Shown piece by piece: positions 56,023-64,000 of a DNA stretch of 64,000 nt. A program made the position numbers and the translations under genes. The DNA is from Psychrobacter sp. JCM 18900 (GTDB lineage: Bacteria; Pseudomonadota; Gammaproteobacteria; Pseudomonadales; Moraxellaceae). Under the pieces are notes generated by a model, which made no database searches, was not told where the DNA came from, and saw only the letters and a program-made list of their open reading frames with translations. How positions within the stretch are numbered: the stretch's first letter is position 1; each line of letters starts with the position of its first letter. Location: NCBI RefSeq assembly GCF_904846625.1, contig NZ_CAJHBL010000006.1, positions 124,001 to 188,000 of the forward strand, given 5' to 3'.

Positions 56023-57687
56023 ATGAACCCAATGTACACATCTTTTAACGGCTATCTTGGTGGACCTATCGGTTCCATCATTGGTGCTATTCTGATATTC
56101 GTTATTGGTTGGCTAGTAGCCCTTGGTATCGCAGCACTGGTACGCGGCGTACTCTCTAAAGTTAATCTCAATCAACGTATGAACTCTTCAACTGGTAAGA
56201 CCTACGACCTTGAAGGTATCATTTCTAAAATTGTTTTCTGGTTTATTTTCATCATTGCTATCTCAGGCGCACTTAGCCAATTAAACTTAAACTCTATCTC
56301 AGCACCATTCGCAAATATGGTTAATCAAGTATTGGCATTTATCCCTAATCTTATCGGCGCTATCGCACTTGGTGTAATCGGTTGGGTCGTGGCTACTGTT
56401 GCACGCACAGCGATCAACGCAGCACTCGCAAAAACCTCTATGGATGAGCGTTTAAGTGCACAAGCTGGTGTAAAACCAATGAGCAGCACGATTGCTGATA
56501 TGGTTTACTGGTTCATCTTATTGGTTGTATTGACCATGGTACTTGGTCAATTAGAGCTTGATGGTTTGTTTGCACCATTAACTAATATGGTCGACAAAAT
56601 CTTTAGCTTCATCCCTAATATCTTGATTGCTGGTGTGGTCTTCGTCGTTGGTTATATCATTGCCAAAGTCGTACGCGGCATCGTTACCAACCTTGTTTCT
56701 ACTTTTAATGTACAAGAATTGGCATCAAAAGCAGGTTTAAGTGAGCAAAACAGCTTACCTAACATTGCTGGTTCATTAGCATTTCTTGTAGTTATCATTC
56801 CAACCATTATTGCTGCTCTAAATGCACTAAAAATTGAAGTAATTGCTCGCCCTGCGACCAATATGCTTAACAAAATCATGGAAGCCTTGCCAAACATCTT
56901 TATGGCAGTCGCTATCCTAGTAGTAACTTTCTATGTTGTACGCATGGTTGCCAACATCATCAAAGGTCTGATTGAGAACACTCAAATCAATCAATTACCT
57001 GCGAAAGTTGGTCTACAAGAAACCATGGGCGACAAGAAAATCTCTGACTTAGTTGGTTATGCGATTATCTTCTTCGCTATGCTATTTGCTGCTATTGCAG
57101 CTGCTGACTTGTTAGGTTTCGAGCCTATCTCAGCGATTATTACGATGTTTATCGCATTCGGTGCAAACATCATCCTAGGCGCAATTATCCTATTCATCGG
57201 GTTCTGGCTTGCCAATATCATTGCAGGTGTGGTTGAACGTTCTGAGCAAGGTTCACAATTCCTAGCAAACATCGTACGTGTATTAATCATGGGCCTAGTA
57301 TTAGCAATGGGTCTAAAAGCGATGGGTATTGCCGATTCAATCGTTAACCTAGCATTTGGTCTGACACTAGGCGCGGTAGCCGTTGCCTTTGCCCTATCAT
57401 TTGGTCTTGGGGGTCAAGAAGCTGCAGCTCGCTTCCTACGTAAAATGCAGGATAAGATGGACCATGAACGCACTGAAGCGAAAGCAAAATCTGCGCTACA
57501 GCCAAGTTCATCAACTCAAGAAAAAGTTGCTGATTCAGTTCGTGAAAACACGCCATCTGCTGCTAGTACACCTACCACTGATTTACGTACCGATGTAGTT
57601 GATACACCACGTGTTGATACTAATGACATCTACAACAGTGATGACGTACTTCCTGGTAGCGGTCTCAATGACGATATCAATAAATAA
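56023..57687 (+). CDS. TM-helix-repeat protein, mechanosensitive-channel-like
   Basis: About 554 residues with some ten hydrophobic segments arranged as repeats of helix pairs. Each unit has a G-rich helix followed by a motif such as VLGQLELDGLFAPLTNMVDKI or LSQLNLNSISAPFANMVNQV, and an F-I-P-N-I/L turn. The pattern fits the conserved TM-helix repeat (Pfam TM_helix) near MscS-type channels. I do not see a clear MscS beta domain; the C-terminus is a Ser/Thr/Asp-rich tail. The ATG at 56023 follows a strong AAGGAGGA; starting at 55981 would bypass it. Predicted inner-membrane protein; gating role is unproven. Monocistronic. Confidence 0.8.
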   Translation: MNPMYTSFNGYLGGPIGSIIGAILIFVIGWLVALGIAALVRGVLSKVNLNQRMNSSTGKTYDLEGIISKIVFWFIFIIAISGALSQLNLNSISAPFANMVNQVLAFIPNLIGAIALGVIGWVVATVARTAINAALAKTSMDERLSAQAGVKPMSSTIADMVYWFILLVVLTMVLGQLELDGLFAPLTNMVDKIFSFIPNILIAGVVFVVGYIIAKVVRGIVTNLVSTFNVQELASKAGLSEQNSLPNIAGSLAFLVVIIPTIIAALNALKIEVIARPATNMLNKIMEALPNIFMAVAILVVTFYVVRMVANIIKGLIENTQINQLPAKVGLQETMGDKKISDLVGYAIIFFAMLFAAIAAADLLGFEPISAIITMFIAFGANIILGAIILFIGFWLANIIAGVVERSEQGSQFLANIVRVLIMGLVLAMGLKAMGIADSIVNLAFGLTLGAVAVAFALSFGLGGQEAAARFLRKMQDKMDHERTEAKAKSALQPSSSTQEKVADSVRENTPSAASTPTTDLRTDVVDTPRVDTNDIYNSDDVLPGSGLNDDINK

Positions 57688-57715
57688 GTATTTTTGATTG
57701 TTTAATTTAGATACG

Positions 57716-57743
57716 AAAAAGACAGCCTAGGCTGTCTTTTTTT
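57716..57743 (+). terminator. Rho-independent terminator
   Basis: Tight palindrome AAAAAGACAGCC/GGCTGTCTTTTT with a 2-nt centre and a long T tract. Confidence 0.85.
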
Positions 57744-57832
57744 ATGTTAGTAAATATATTAATAATATCTGTGGTTCTCAATATCTATAATTCTTGTTAT
57801 CAAAGTTCATTAAAACAATTTCACGCTATAAT

Positions 57833-59323
57833 CTACTGCTTATCTTTACGTGCTGGAATTGTTAAGCTCATCTGTACTTGAGGCAATTTTTCTTTTTGCG
57901 CCTTCGCAAGTTTATCATCTTTCACGCTACTAGCAGATGGCGTATTTTGCTTATCTAACTCTTGTTGTTTTAGCTTTTGCATTTGCTTAGTAAGTTGGCG
58001 CTCTCGCTGAGTCATCGCATCAACTGGCTGAATCCACAAATCAATATCGAAAAAATTCTCATTATTCTCAGTGATAAAGTCGATACCAAGCACAACTACA
58101 TGATGTAGCTCAATAATTGGCAAACGTGTGGCAACGTCCTGTGCGATCTTTGCTAGCTTTGGTTGGACAGCGGCTTTACTATTAGGCCCCTTTGACTCTT
58201 GACCATAAAACACCAGTACATAATGTCGGCCCAAACTCTCATAAGAATGTTGGTGTACCACATAGCCATCTTTTTGCAGCGCTGCGCTTTGTTTAGGGTG
58301 TCTATATAGCGTACGGATAAGCTCGTGACGTGAAAACAAAGACTCATCTAGCAGTTGCTGTTGCCAGTGAGCGAGTGGTATGGCTAACTGTTCGTCGTTA
58401 TTAGCTACGTGCTTTTTACCATACGTATCTATCATCTGCATACTTAGCTGAGACCATATCGTAGCCGCTTGTATCATATGCTGATGGTACATCTGAGCAG
58501 TTGAACTTTGGTTCTTGTAGGCAAGCGTAATGGCTACCAATGCTGAGTTAGGTTCGTCTTGTACTTCATTTTTGATGAGCGCATTGTCGACTACAATGGC
58601 AGGAGCAAACAGGTCTGGACTTTGTAAGAAACGCTCAACCAAAGCGTCTTCCGATTCAAAACTTGGAAGATGATTTACAGCCGACTGTTGAAGCTGTTCT
58701 AAATGATAAGCTAAGAAACGCCACAACTCACATGGGGTTCGTACCGCTGCTGCTATCGAGTACCAGTCGTCCCAGCTAAAGACCTGCAGCTGCTGCATGC
58801 TTTCGCTCATGTCGACAACTAAGTCTTCTAAAAAGTAACGAACCCCAAAATTGTGTTTAAGCCGTTGTAGAGCACTGTTTGAATTGTTTGCACTGTCACC
58901 GTTATCATCTTGATTGAGACTGCTACTTCCTCCGACAAGCTGAATGTCAAAAATCATAGCTTCATAACCAGTTAAGACATTTTCTTCATTTTGAGATGAT
59001 AATGATTTGTACCATGTAAGTGCTGATTTTACCGCAGTCATGCGTACAGCCTCAATATCAACTGACTCTGTATCATAGGGTAGATACAGTGTCAGCTCCA
59101 ACAGCTGTAGCTTGCCAAGTGGCAACTGATATTGATAGTGACGAGCTATATACTGAGCATTGTATTCATGCTCAATTGTATGCATGCCTGCCAAGGTCAC
59201 CGCCATAGCATCTGCTTGTAAATAACTGACTAGCTCAGTCGTCAGATAGCCCCAGTCGGGCATAGTAGTAATCGAATGGGACACAATTTCCAACCTTCTA
59301 TTATCGTATGGTGAATATCGCAC
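57833..59323 (-). CDS. Hypothetical protein (496 aa)
   Basis: I do not recognise a family. The protein is soluble, with no signal peptide or membrane segment, rich in Gln, Leu and Tyr, and probably mostly helical with a long mid-region (VDMSESMQQLQVFSWDDWYSI). The last ~60 residues, after FDIDLWIQPVDAM, are a charged Lys/Gln coiled-coil-like tail (RQLTKQMQKLKQQELDKQN). The length and even codon use suggest a true gene, perhaps confined to Psychrobacter and relatives. It is convergent with the TM-helix gene and divergent from the SDR gene; no functional clue from neighbours. Confidence 0.7.
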   Translation of the reverse strand: MRYSPYDNRRLEIVSHSITTMPDWGYLTTELVSYLQADAMAVTLAGMHTIEHEYNAQYIARHYQYQLPLGKLQLLELTLYLPYDTESVDIEAVRMTAVKSALTWYKSLSSQNEENVLTGYEAMIFDIQLVGGSSSLNQDDNGDSANNSNSALQRLKHNFGVRYFLEDLVVDMSESMQQLQVFSWDDWYSIAAAVRTPCELWRFLAYHLEQLQQSAVNHLPSFESEDALVERFLQSPDLFAPAIVVDNALIKNEVQDEPNSALVAITLAYKNQSSTAQMYHQHMIQAATIWSQLSMQMIDTYGKKHVANNDEQLAIPLAHWQQQLLDESLFSRHELIRTLYRHPKQSAALQKDGYVVHQHSYESLGRHYVLVFYGQESKGPNSKAAVQPKLAKIAQDVATRLPIIELHHVVVLGIDFITENNENFFDIDLWIQPVDAMTQRERQLTKQMQKLKQQELDKQNTPSASSVKDDKLAKAQKEKLPQVQMSLTIPARKDKQ

Positions 59324-59579
59324 ATGCCAGCTCGTAATAACAACATCATTATCGCGTATTACAAATATCTGAATGATGCAAAATTATGCTACATAAGCAC
59401 TATCAGAGACAGTCGCTTTCAAAGCGATCACTTGTTATGATGATATCAAAGCAGTATTGCTTGCGTGCAAGTTTATGGATGACAAACTGTACTTAGTTAT
59501 ATTTATCGAAACCGTAGTCATTGAAATTTTAATCATCGAATTTTTAATGACTATTATATAATAATAAGGATTAAACATT

Positions 59580-60362
59580 ATGAAGCGTTTTAAAGAAAAG
59601 ACCGTCGTTGTAACGGGTGCAGGCTCTGGTATTGGCCGTGCAACTGCCATTCGCTTTGCCGAAGAAGGCGCTAGCGTGGTTCTAGTAGGACGTACGGCAG
59701 CGACTCTAGAAGAGACTGCCGAAGAGTTGCCGCAAGATCGCACTTGGATTCACACCGATAATTATCTCATTATTACGTGCGATATCAGCGTCCAAAGCCA
59801 GGTACAAGAGATGGTTGAGCGTGCTATAGACAAATTCGGCAAGATTGATATCTTGGTAAATAATGCTGGTAAAGCAACTCAAGGTAAAATCACAGAATTA
59901 TCTGCCGATGATTGGCGTTCTGCTATCGATGTGAATCTAAACGGGACTTTTTACGTCTCTCAAGCGGCTATGCCTCACTTAATTGCATCAAAGGGTAATA
60001 TCGTTAATATCTCATCGCTCTCGGGCGTGGGTGGTGACTGGAATATGGCTGCTTACAATGCTGCTAAAGCGGGTGTGACCAATTTAACCCGTACATTAGC
60101 ATTAGATCATGGTTCAGATGGTGTTCGTGTTAATGCGGTTAATCCAAGTGTCACCAAAACTGATATGACTACGGCTATCCAAGATAATGAGTCTAAAACG
60201 GATAAGTTCTTAGCTCGCTGTCCGCTTGGGCGTCTAGCAACCCCAGAGGATATCGCCGCTGCCATTACCTTTTTAGCGAGTGATGATGCTTCTATGATTA
60301 CTGGTGTCAATCTACCTGTCGACGGCGGTGTCAGTGCTTCTAACGGCCAACCACAGTTCTAA
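59580..60362 (+). CDS. Short-chain dehydrogenase/reductase (SDR)
   Basis: 260-residue classical SDR. The NAD(P)-binding glycine motif is VTGAGSGIGRATAI near residue 12. NNAG lies near residue 93, the catalytic Ser in IVNISSLSGVGG near residue 140, and Tyr-x-x-x-Lys in YNAAKAGVTN near residue 158. The C-terminus has the MITGVNLPVDGGVSASNG form common to 3-oxoacyl-ACP-reductase-like members. The substrate cannot be assigned. The ATG at 59580 lies after AAGGA; monocistronic, ending at a terminator. Confidence 0.9.
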   Translation: MKRFKEKTVVVTGAGSGIGRATAIRFAEEGASVVLVGRTAATLEETAEELPQDRTWIHTDNYLIITCDISVQSQVQEMVERAIDKFGKIDILVNNAGKATQGKITELSADDWRSAIDVNLNGTFYVSQAAMPHLIASKGNIVNISSLSGVGGDWNMAAYNAAKAGVTNLTRTLALDHGSDGVRVNAVNPSVTKTDMTTAIQDNESKTDKFLARCPLGRLATPEDIAAAITFLASDDASMITGVNLPVDGGVSASNGQPQF

Positions 60363-60396
60363 ATTATTAAGCTGATAGACATCCAAATATTACTCA

Positions 60397-60432
60397 AAAA
60401 AAGCCCCTGATACCATCATATCAGGGGCTTTT
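60397..60432 (+). terminator. Rho-independent terminator after the SDR gene
   Basis: Stem AAAAGCCCCTGATA/TATCAGGGGCTTTT around a short loop; it could also serve the convergent acyltransferase gene. Confidence 0.85.
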
Positions 60433-60541
60433 CCAATAACAATTATTAGAACTTAGTTGTAGACAGCTTTGAGTTTTCGTACCTGTCATACAACCAGTGA
60501 TTTTAACTTAACTAATTGAACTGATATTTATACCATTTGGC

Positions 60542-61237
60542 TTATTCAGCTGCATTATTGATATCTTGTAGTGGCTGCGACAAACGCTCAAGGTGTCTTG
60601 GCAACACCCCTTTATACTGAGAATATATTTTTGGTAAATCTGCTTCGATATCACCTGTAGGGTAAACCAGCGACATAAACCGTATTTCTTTAGTATTGTA
60701 GTCCATCGCTACTGGCAAAATCGGCACACCAGCACCCACCGCTAAATAATAAAAACCTGTCTTCCACGACTCAGTATATTGCCGTGTCCCCTCTGGTGAT
60801 AATCCTAAAAATAATGGTTCACCAGTTTTGAACTTATCAATACTGGCTTGCAGCACAGAGCCTTTATTACCACGATCGATGGGAATAACCCCTATCCAAT
60901 TTAATAGCTGTGCAAACACAGGCACTTTAAATAGCGTGTGCTTGCCCATAATGCTGATTTTGATATCTAATGCAAACAGACTTGGAATCGCATAAATACC
61001 ATCCACATTAGAAGTATGCGGTAAAGCAAGCACTACAGCTTGTGAGATATTTGGAATCTCGCCTACCGTACGCCAACCTGACGCCTTTAACAGCGCGGAT
61101 GCAATAACAGGCGCAAACTTGTTACCACGCTTAGGAACCTTATCTCCCAAATGCTTTTTGCTAAGTTTTGGGAGTACTTTGGAGCGCGCAGGTTTAGAAA
61201 CAACAGACTTAGAACGGTTAAAAATCTTCGGTATCAT
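60542..61237 (-). CDS. Lysophospholipid acyltransferase (PlsC-like)
   Basis: About 231 residues. Family motifs are visible: HTSNVDG (the H-x4-D motif, VLALPHTSNVDGIYAIP) near residue 75; a substrate block with PVFAQLLNWIGVIPIDRG near residue 115; and SPEGTRQYTESWKTG near residue 150. It transfers acyl chains to lysophospholipid or glycerol-phosphate-type acceptors; its exact acceptor is not predictable. Basic N-terminal ~40 residues (KSVVSKPARSKVLPKLSKK) may aid membrane contact. Start choice is uncertain: the ATG at 61237 gives MIPKIF, while the ATG at 61276 adds 13 residues; neither has a strong ribosome site. Confidence 0.82.
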   Translation of the reverse strand: MIPKIFNRSKSVVSKPARSKVLPKLSKKHLGDKVPKRGNKFAPVIASALLKASGWRTVGEIPNISQAVVLALPHTSNVDGIYAIPSLFALDIKISIMGKHTLFKVPVFAQLLNWIGVIPIDRGNKGSVLQASIDKFKTGEPLFLGLSPEGTRQYTESWKTGFYYLAVGAGVPILPVAMDYNTKEIRFMSLVYPTGDIEADLPKIYSQYKGVLPRHLERLSQPLQDINNAAE

Positions 61238-61402
61238 GACAGCACAATATAATGAAAGGTACTGACATAATACCATTAAGCCTTTGTGGCTAGGCTGAAT
61301 TTTGCGTGCTTTTATTATGTGATAGATCGTTCAGCCATAAATATAAGTAATGACCTATTTCGATATTCTGCACCCATACTTCTTTAGTTTTATTGCTAAT
61401 TC

Positions 61403-63289
61403 TTAAGAAATATCGGCCAAATCACCTTTGCTCTCAAGCCATGACTTACGATCAGAGGCACGTTTCTTAGCCAATAGCATATCCATCACGCTATTGGTCA
61501 GTACCATGTCATCCATATCTAACTGTACTAAGCGGCGTGTATCACGGCTCATCGTCGTCTCACGTAGTTGCTCAGCGCTCATTTCACCAAGCCCTTTAAA
61601 GCGTGTAATCTGAGCTTTTTTGTTACCCGGCACATTGGCTAAAATATGTGCAAGCTCCGGCTCATCCAATGCATAGTGAACTTCTTTACCCACATCCACT
61701 CGGTACAAAGGCGGCATGGCCACAAATAAATGACCCGCATCCACTAGCGCAGGGAAATGCTTCACAAACAGTGCGCAGATCAATGTCGCGATGTGCAGTC
61801 CATCAGAATCAGCATCTGCTAAGATACATATCTTGTCGTAACGCAGCTCGGATAAATCATCAGAGGCAGGATCCACACCGATAGCTATGGCAATATCATG
61901 AATCTCTTGGCTTGATAGTACCGTATCTGATGATACCTCCCACGTATTTAAGATTTTGCCGCGCAGAGGTAATATCGCCTGATAATGACGATCTCTGGCC
62001 TGCTTAGCACTACCACCCGCAGAATCACCCTCTACTAAGAACAACTCAGCGCCATCACGTAAATCACCACGGCAATCGGCCAATTTACCAGGCAATGCGG
62101 GTCCCTGAGTAATTTTCTTACGAGCAACTTTTTTGGCCGATTTCAGACGACGACCTGCTTTATTAATCGCCAATTCAGCGATTTGTGTACCCATGTCCGC
62201 ATGCTGATTTAACCATAGGCTAAAGGCATCTTTTGCCAACGTCTGTACAGCGCCCGCAGCCTCTCGACTAGATAATCGCTCTTTGGTCTGTCCAGAAAAC
62301 TGCGGCTCAGAGAACTTCAGAGACAAGATATAGTTCACCCCATCCCAGACGTCTTCTGCGGTTAGCTTCACACTACGTGGTAGTAAATTATGAATATCAC
62401 AGAACTCACGCAGTGCTTCTAAGATGCCTGTACGTAGTCCATTGACATGCGTACCGCCCTGAGCTGTCGGAATAAGGTTTACATAGCTTTCTTGAATAGG
62501 CGTGCCACCATCAGGCAACCAAGACAAGGCAAAGGTAATGGCAGCTCGTTCGCCCGCTTTCGCATCGTAATTATAATAAAACGGCGCTTCAGGCAATGTT
62601 TCCAAACCATCTAATTGTTCGCTTAGATACTCGACTACCCCATCTGTAAACTGCCAAATGACCTTTTCATCATTAATATCGTCAGTGAATTCAATCGTCA
62701 GTCCAGCGGCCAAAACAGCCTTTGCTTTTAAATTGTGCTTGAGCTGTTTTACATTAAATTTGGGCGTATCAAAGAAACTACCATCCGCCCAAAAGTGTAC
62801 TCTAGTGCCACGTTTACGCTTATTTGAGCTGACTGCTTCAGTCAATGGCGTAACTGGTGCACCATTTTCAAATGCCATATCAAACTGTGTGCTATCACGC
62901 CATACCGTAACTTCAACGCGGGTTGATAGCGCATTGACGACAGAAATACCCACACCGTGCAGACCACCTGACACTTCATAATTAGAGGTCGAAAACTTTC
63001 CACCTGCATGCAAGCGGGTCAAAATCAGCTCAATGCCAGATTGACCAAACTCAGGATGAATATCAGTTGGCATACCGCGCCCGTCATCTTCGACAGACAA
63101 CGATCCATCACTATGCAATTGCACCTTGATGGTTTTCGCATAACCAGCCAATGCTTCATCTACTGAGTTATCAATGACCTCTTGCGCCAAATGATTCGGG
63201 CGCGTGGTATCAGTATACATACCTGGACGACGACGGACTGGCTCAAGACCTTCTAAAACTTCTAACGATTGCGCATTATATTGACTCAC
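61403..63289 (-). CDS. parE: DNA topoisomerase IV subunit B
   Basis: ATPase subunit of topoisomerase IV, which unlinks daughter chromosomes with ParC. GHKL ATP-binding motifs: EVIDNSVDEALAG near residue 38, DDGRGMP near residue 64, GGLHGVGISVVNAL near residue 108. The C-terminal TOPRIM domain has LVEGDSAGGSAKQARDR and LPLRGKILN, then ADADSDGLHIATL. 628 residues with the opening EPVRRRPGMYTDTTRPNHL identify ParE rather than GyrB (about 800). The start is GTG, with AGGATG 6 nt upstream. It belongs to the fluoroquinolone target complex; no resistance inference is made. parC is not adjacent. Confidence 0.96.
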   Translation of the reverse strand: MSQYNAQSLEVLEGLEPVRRRPGMYTDTTRPNHLAQEVIDNSVDEALAGYAKTIKVQLHSDGSLSVEDDGRGMPTDIHPEFGQSGIELILTRLHAGGKFSTSNYEVSGGLHGVGISVVNALSTRVEVTVWRDSTQFDMAFENGAPVTPLTEAVSSNKRKRGTRVHFWADGSFFDTPKFNVKQLKHNLKAKAVLAAGLTIEFTDDINDEKVIWQFTDGVVEYLSEQLDGLETLPEAPFYYNYDAKAGERAAITFALSWLPDGGTPIQESYVNLIPTAQGGTHVNGLRTGILEALREFCDIHNLLPRSVKLTAEDVWDGVNYILSLKFSEPQFSGQTKERLSSREAAGAVQTLAKDAFSLWLNQHADMGTQIAELAINKAGRRLKSAKKVARKKITQGPALPGKLADCRGDLRDGAELFLVEGDSAGGSAKQARDRHYQAILPLRGKILNTWEVSSDTVLSSQEIHDIAIAIGVDPASDDLSELRYDKICILADADSDGLHIATLICALFVKHFPALVDAGHLFVAMPPLYRVDVGKEVHYALDEPELAHILANVPGNKKAQITRFKGLGEMSAEQLRETTMSRDTRRLVQLDMDDMVLTNSVMDMLLAKKRASDRKSWLESKGDLADIS

Positions 63290-63399
63290 AAATGCATCCT
63301 TAACTGTTCGCGTGCGTTTAATTCTATTAAACCATTATAACGAAAAATAGCGACGTTAACGTTAATACTCCATCGCTTACGTCATATAATGTCGTCTAT

Positions 63400-64000
63400 T
63401 TAGGCTTGTACTAAATTCTGTAAGATATTCATCACCATCGGCAGCTGCTCATCAAAGTCACTAAAGCGATGATCGCCACCTACTTGCACTGTTACCGATG
63501 CGCCCTGACTTTGATAAAAATCTTTAGACAATTCAGAATTTAACAGCTCGTCGCCTTCTTTTAATAGCACAGCAACTTTATTAGGATAATTTACTGATAA
63601 AAGCCGATGATCTGCAAACCACTGTAAATCTGCAGGCGTAATACTCCAGCCACCCGCTGTCGTATGCAGGGCTTTGCTGGTAGATGACTCATTTAAGTTG
63701 TCTTGACTTGATACTGATTGATTAGAGAAACGCTGTAAGGTGATATGGGGTTGGATACTGGGGTTAAGCAATAAAACTGGGCAACCTATCTGATTGCTTA
63801 TCAAAGTAGAAAAATACCCACCCAATGAGCTACCGATTAATACCGTATTTGATAACTCAGTCTGCTTATCTGCTGATTTTCTATCTTCACTATTATTTAG
63901 CGCTTTGATTAAAGACAGTAATTTCTCACACACTTGAGCGGGGGTCTTATTTAAATCAGGACGCAGCACATTAATATCAGGATGATGAAGCTGGCAATAT
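63400..64000 (-). CDS. YqiA-like alpha/beta-hydrolase esterase, N-terminus outside window
   Basis: The open frame continues to the window edge: residues upstream of the first in-frame GTG read YCQLHHPDINVLRPDL, as in the YqiA/YcfP esterase family. The nucleophile elbow is LIGSSLGGYFSTLI (GXSXG, 63790-63830 region). The remaining triad is suggested by Asp in LLKEGDELLNSE and His in GGDHRFSDFDE, close to the C-terminus. Mid-part Ser/Asn insertion (SNQSVSSQDNLNESST) is extra. Small acyl-ester hydrolase, physiological substrate unknown. It lies upstream of parE on the same strand (110-bp gap), as yqiA does near parE in E. coli. Confidence 0.82.
   Translation of the reverse strand, partial: YCQLHHPDINVLRPDLNKTPAQVCEKLLSLIKALNNSEDRKSADKQTELSNTVLIGSSLGGYFSTLISNQIGCPVLLLNPSIQPHITLQRFSNQSVSSQDNLNESSTSKALHTTAGGWSITPADLQWFADHRLLSVNYPNKVAVLLKEGDELLNSELSKDFYQSQGASVTVQVGGDHRFSDFDEQLPMVMNILQNLVQA

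Overview
The window looks like a chromosomal segment of a gamma-proteobacterium of the Moraxellaceae, most likely Psychrobacter. This rests on my reading of protein style and gene order (a split division/cell-wall cluster ending rsmH-ftsL-ftsI-murE-murF-mraY, the run ribH-nusB-thiL-pgpA, and alanine/serine/lysine-rich extensions on housekeeping proteins). No database was searched.

Positions 1 to about 6293 are accessory DNA. They hold the 3' part of a type I restriction subunit gene (hsdR), a composite 513-residue protein with an S-subunit-like domain and a helical tail, a Sel1-repeat protein, a broken umuC fragment and an orphan gene. The stretch ends at a 25-base copy of the 3' end of a tRNA-Ser gene, the typical scar of an element integrated in a tRNA gene. 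The rest of such an element, including any integrase and the intact tRNA, would lie left of the window.

From about 6.8 to 31 kb most genes are core: a lipoprotein, a small His/Lys-rich exported protein, rlmA, the cell-wall block on the minus strand, gltX, tRNA-Ala(GGC) and tRNA-Glu(TTC), a LysE exporter, acnA, and DUF3025, YdjM-like and YchJ-like proteins. At 28087-29717 a two-gene cassette sits among them: an ABC/OLD-type ATPase whose stop overlaps the start of a PIN-domain nuclease by 4 bp. It is the best candidate here for a little-described defence or toxin-type system. A class II glutamine amidotransferase and a DUF2007-like protein follow.

From 31 to 40 kb lie thrB, hisF, ribH (with a leader able to form two alternative folds), nusB, thiL, pgpA, glmU and glmS. 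glmS and glmU make the UDP-GlcNAc that feeds the murein enzymes encoded at 9-18 kb. From 40 to 51 kb come an alcohol dehydrogenase, an AraC regulator with an EamA transporter, an RND efflux pair and recG. From 51 to 64 kb come a patatin lipoprotein with a 15-bp tandem repeat in its signal region, argA, an FKBP isomerase, a TM-helix-repeat channel-like protein, an orphan 496-residue protein, an SDR oxidoreductase, an acyltransferase, parE and a partial YqiA-like esterase cut by the window edge. Many gene ends carry clear hairpin terminators. I saw no CRISPR array, insertion sequence, rRNA or integrase.
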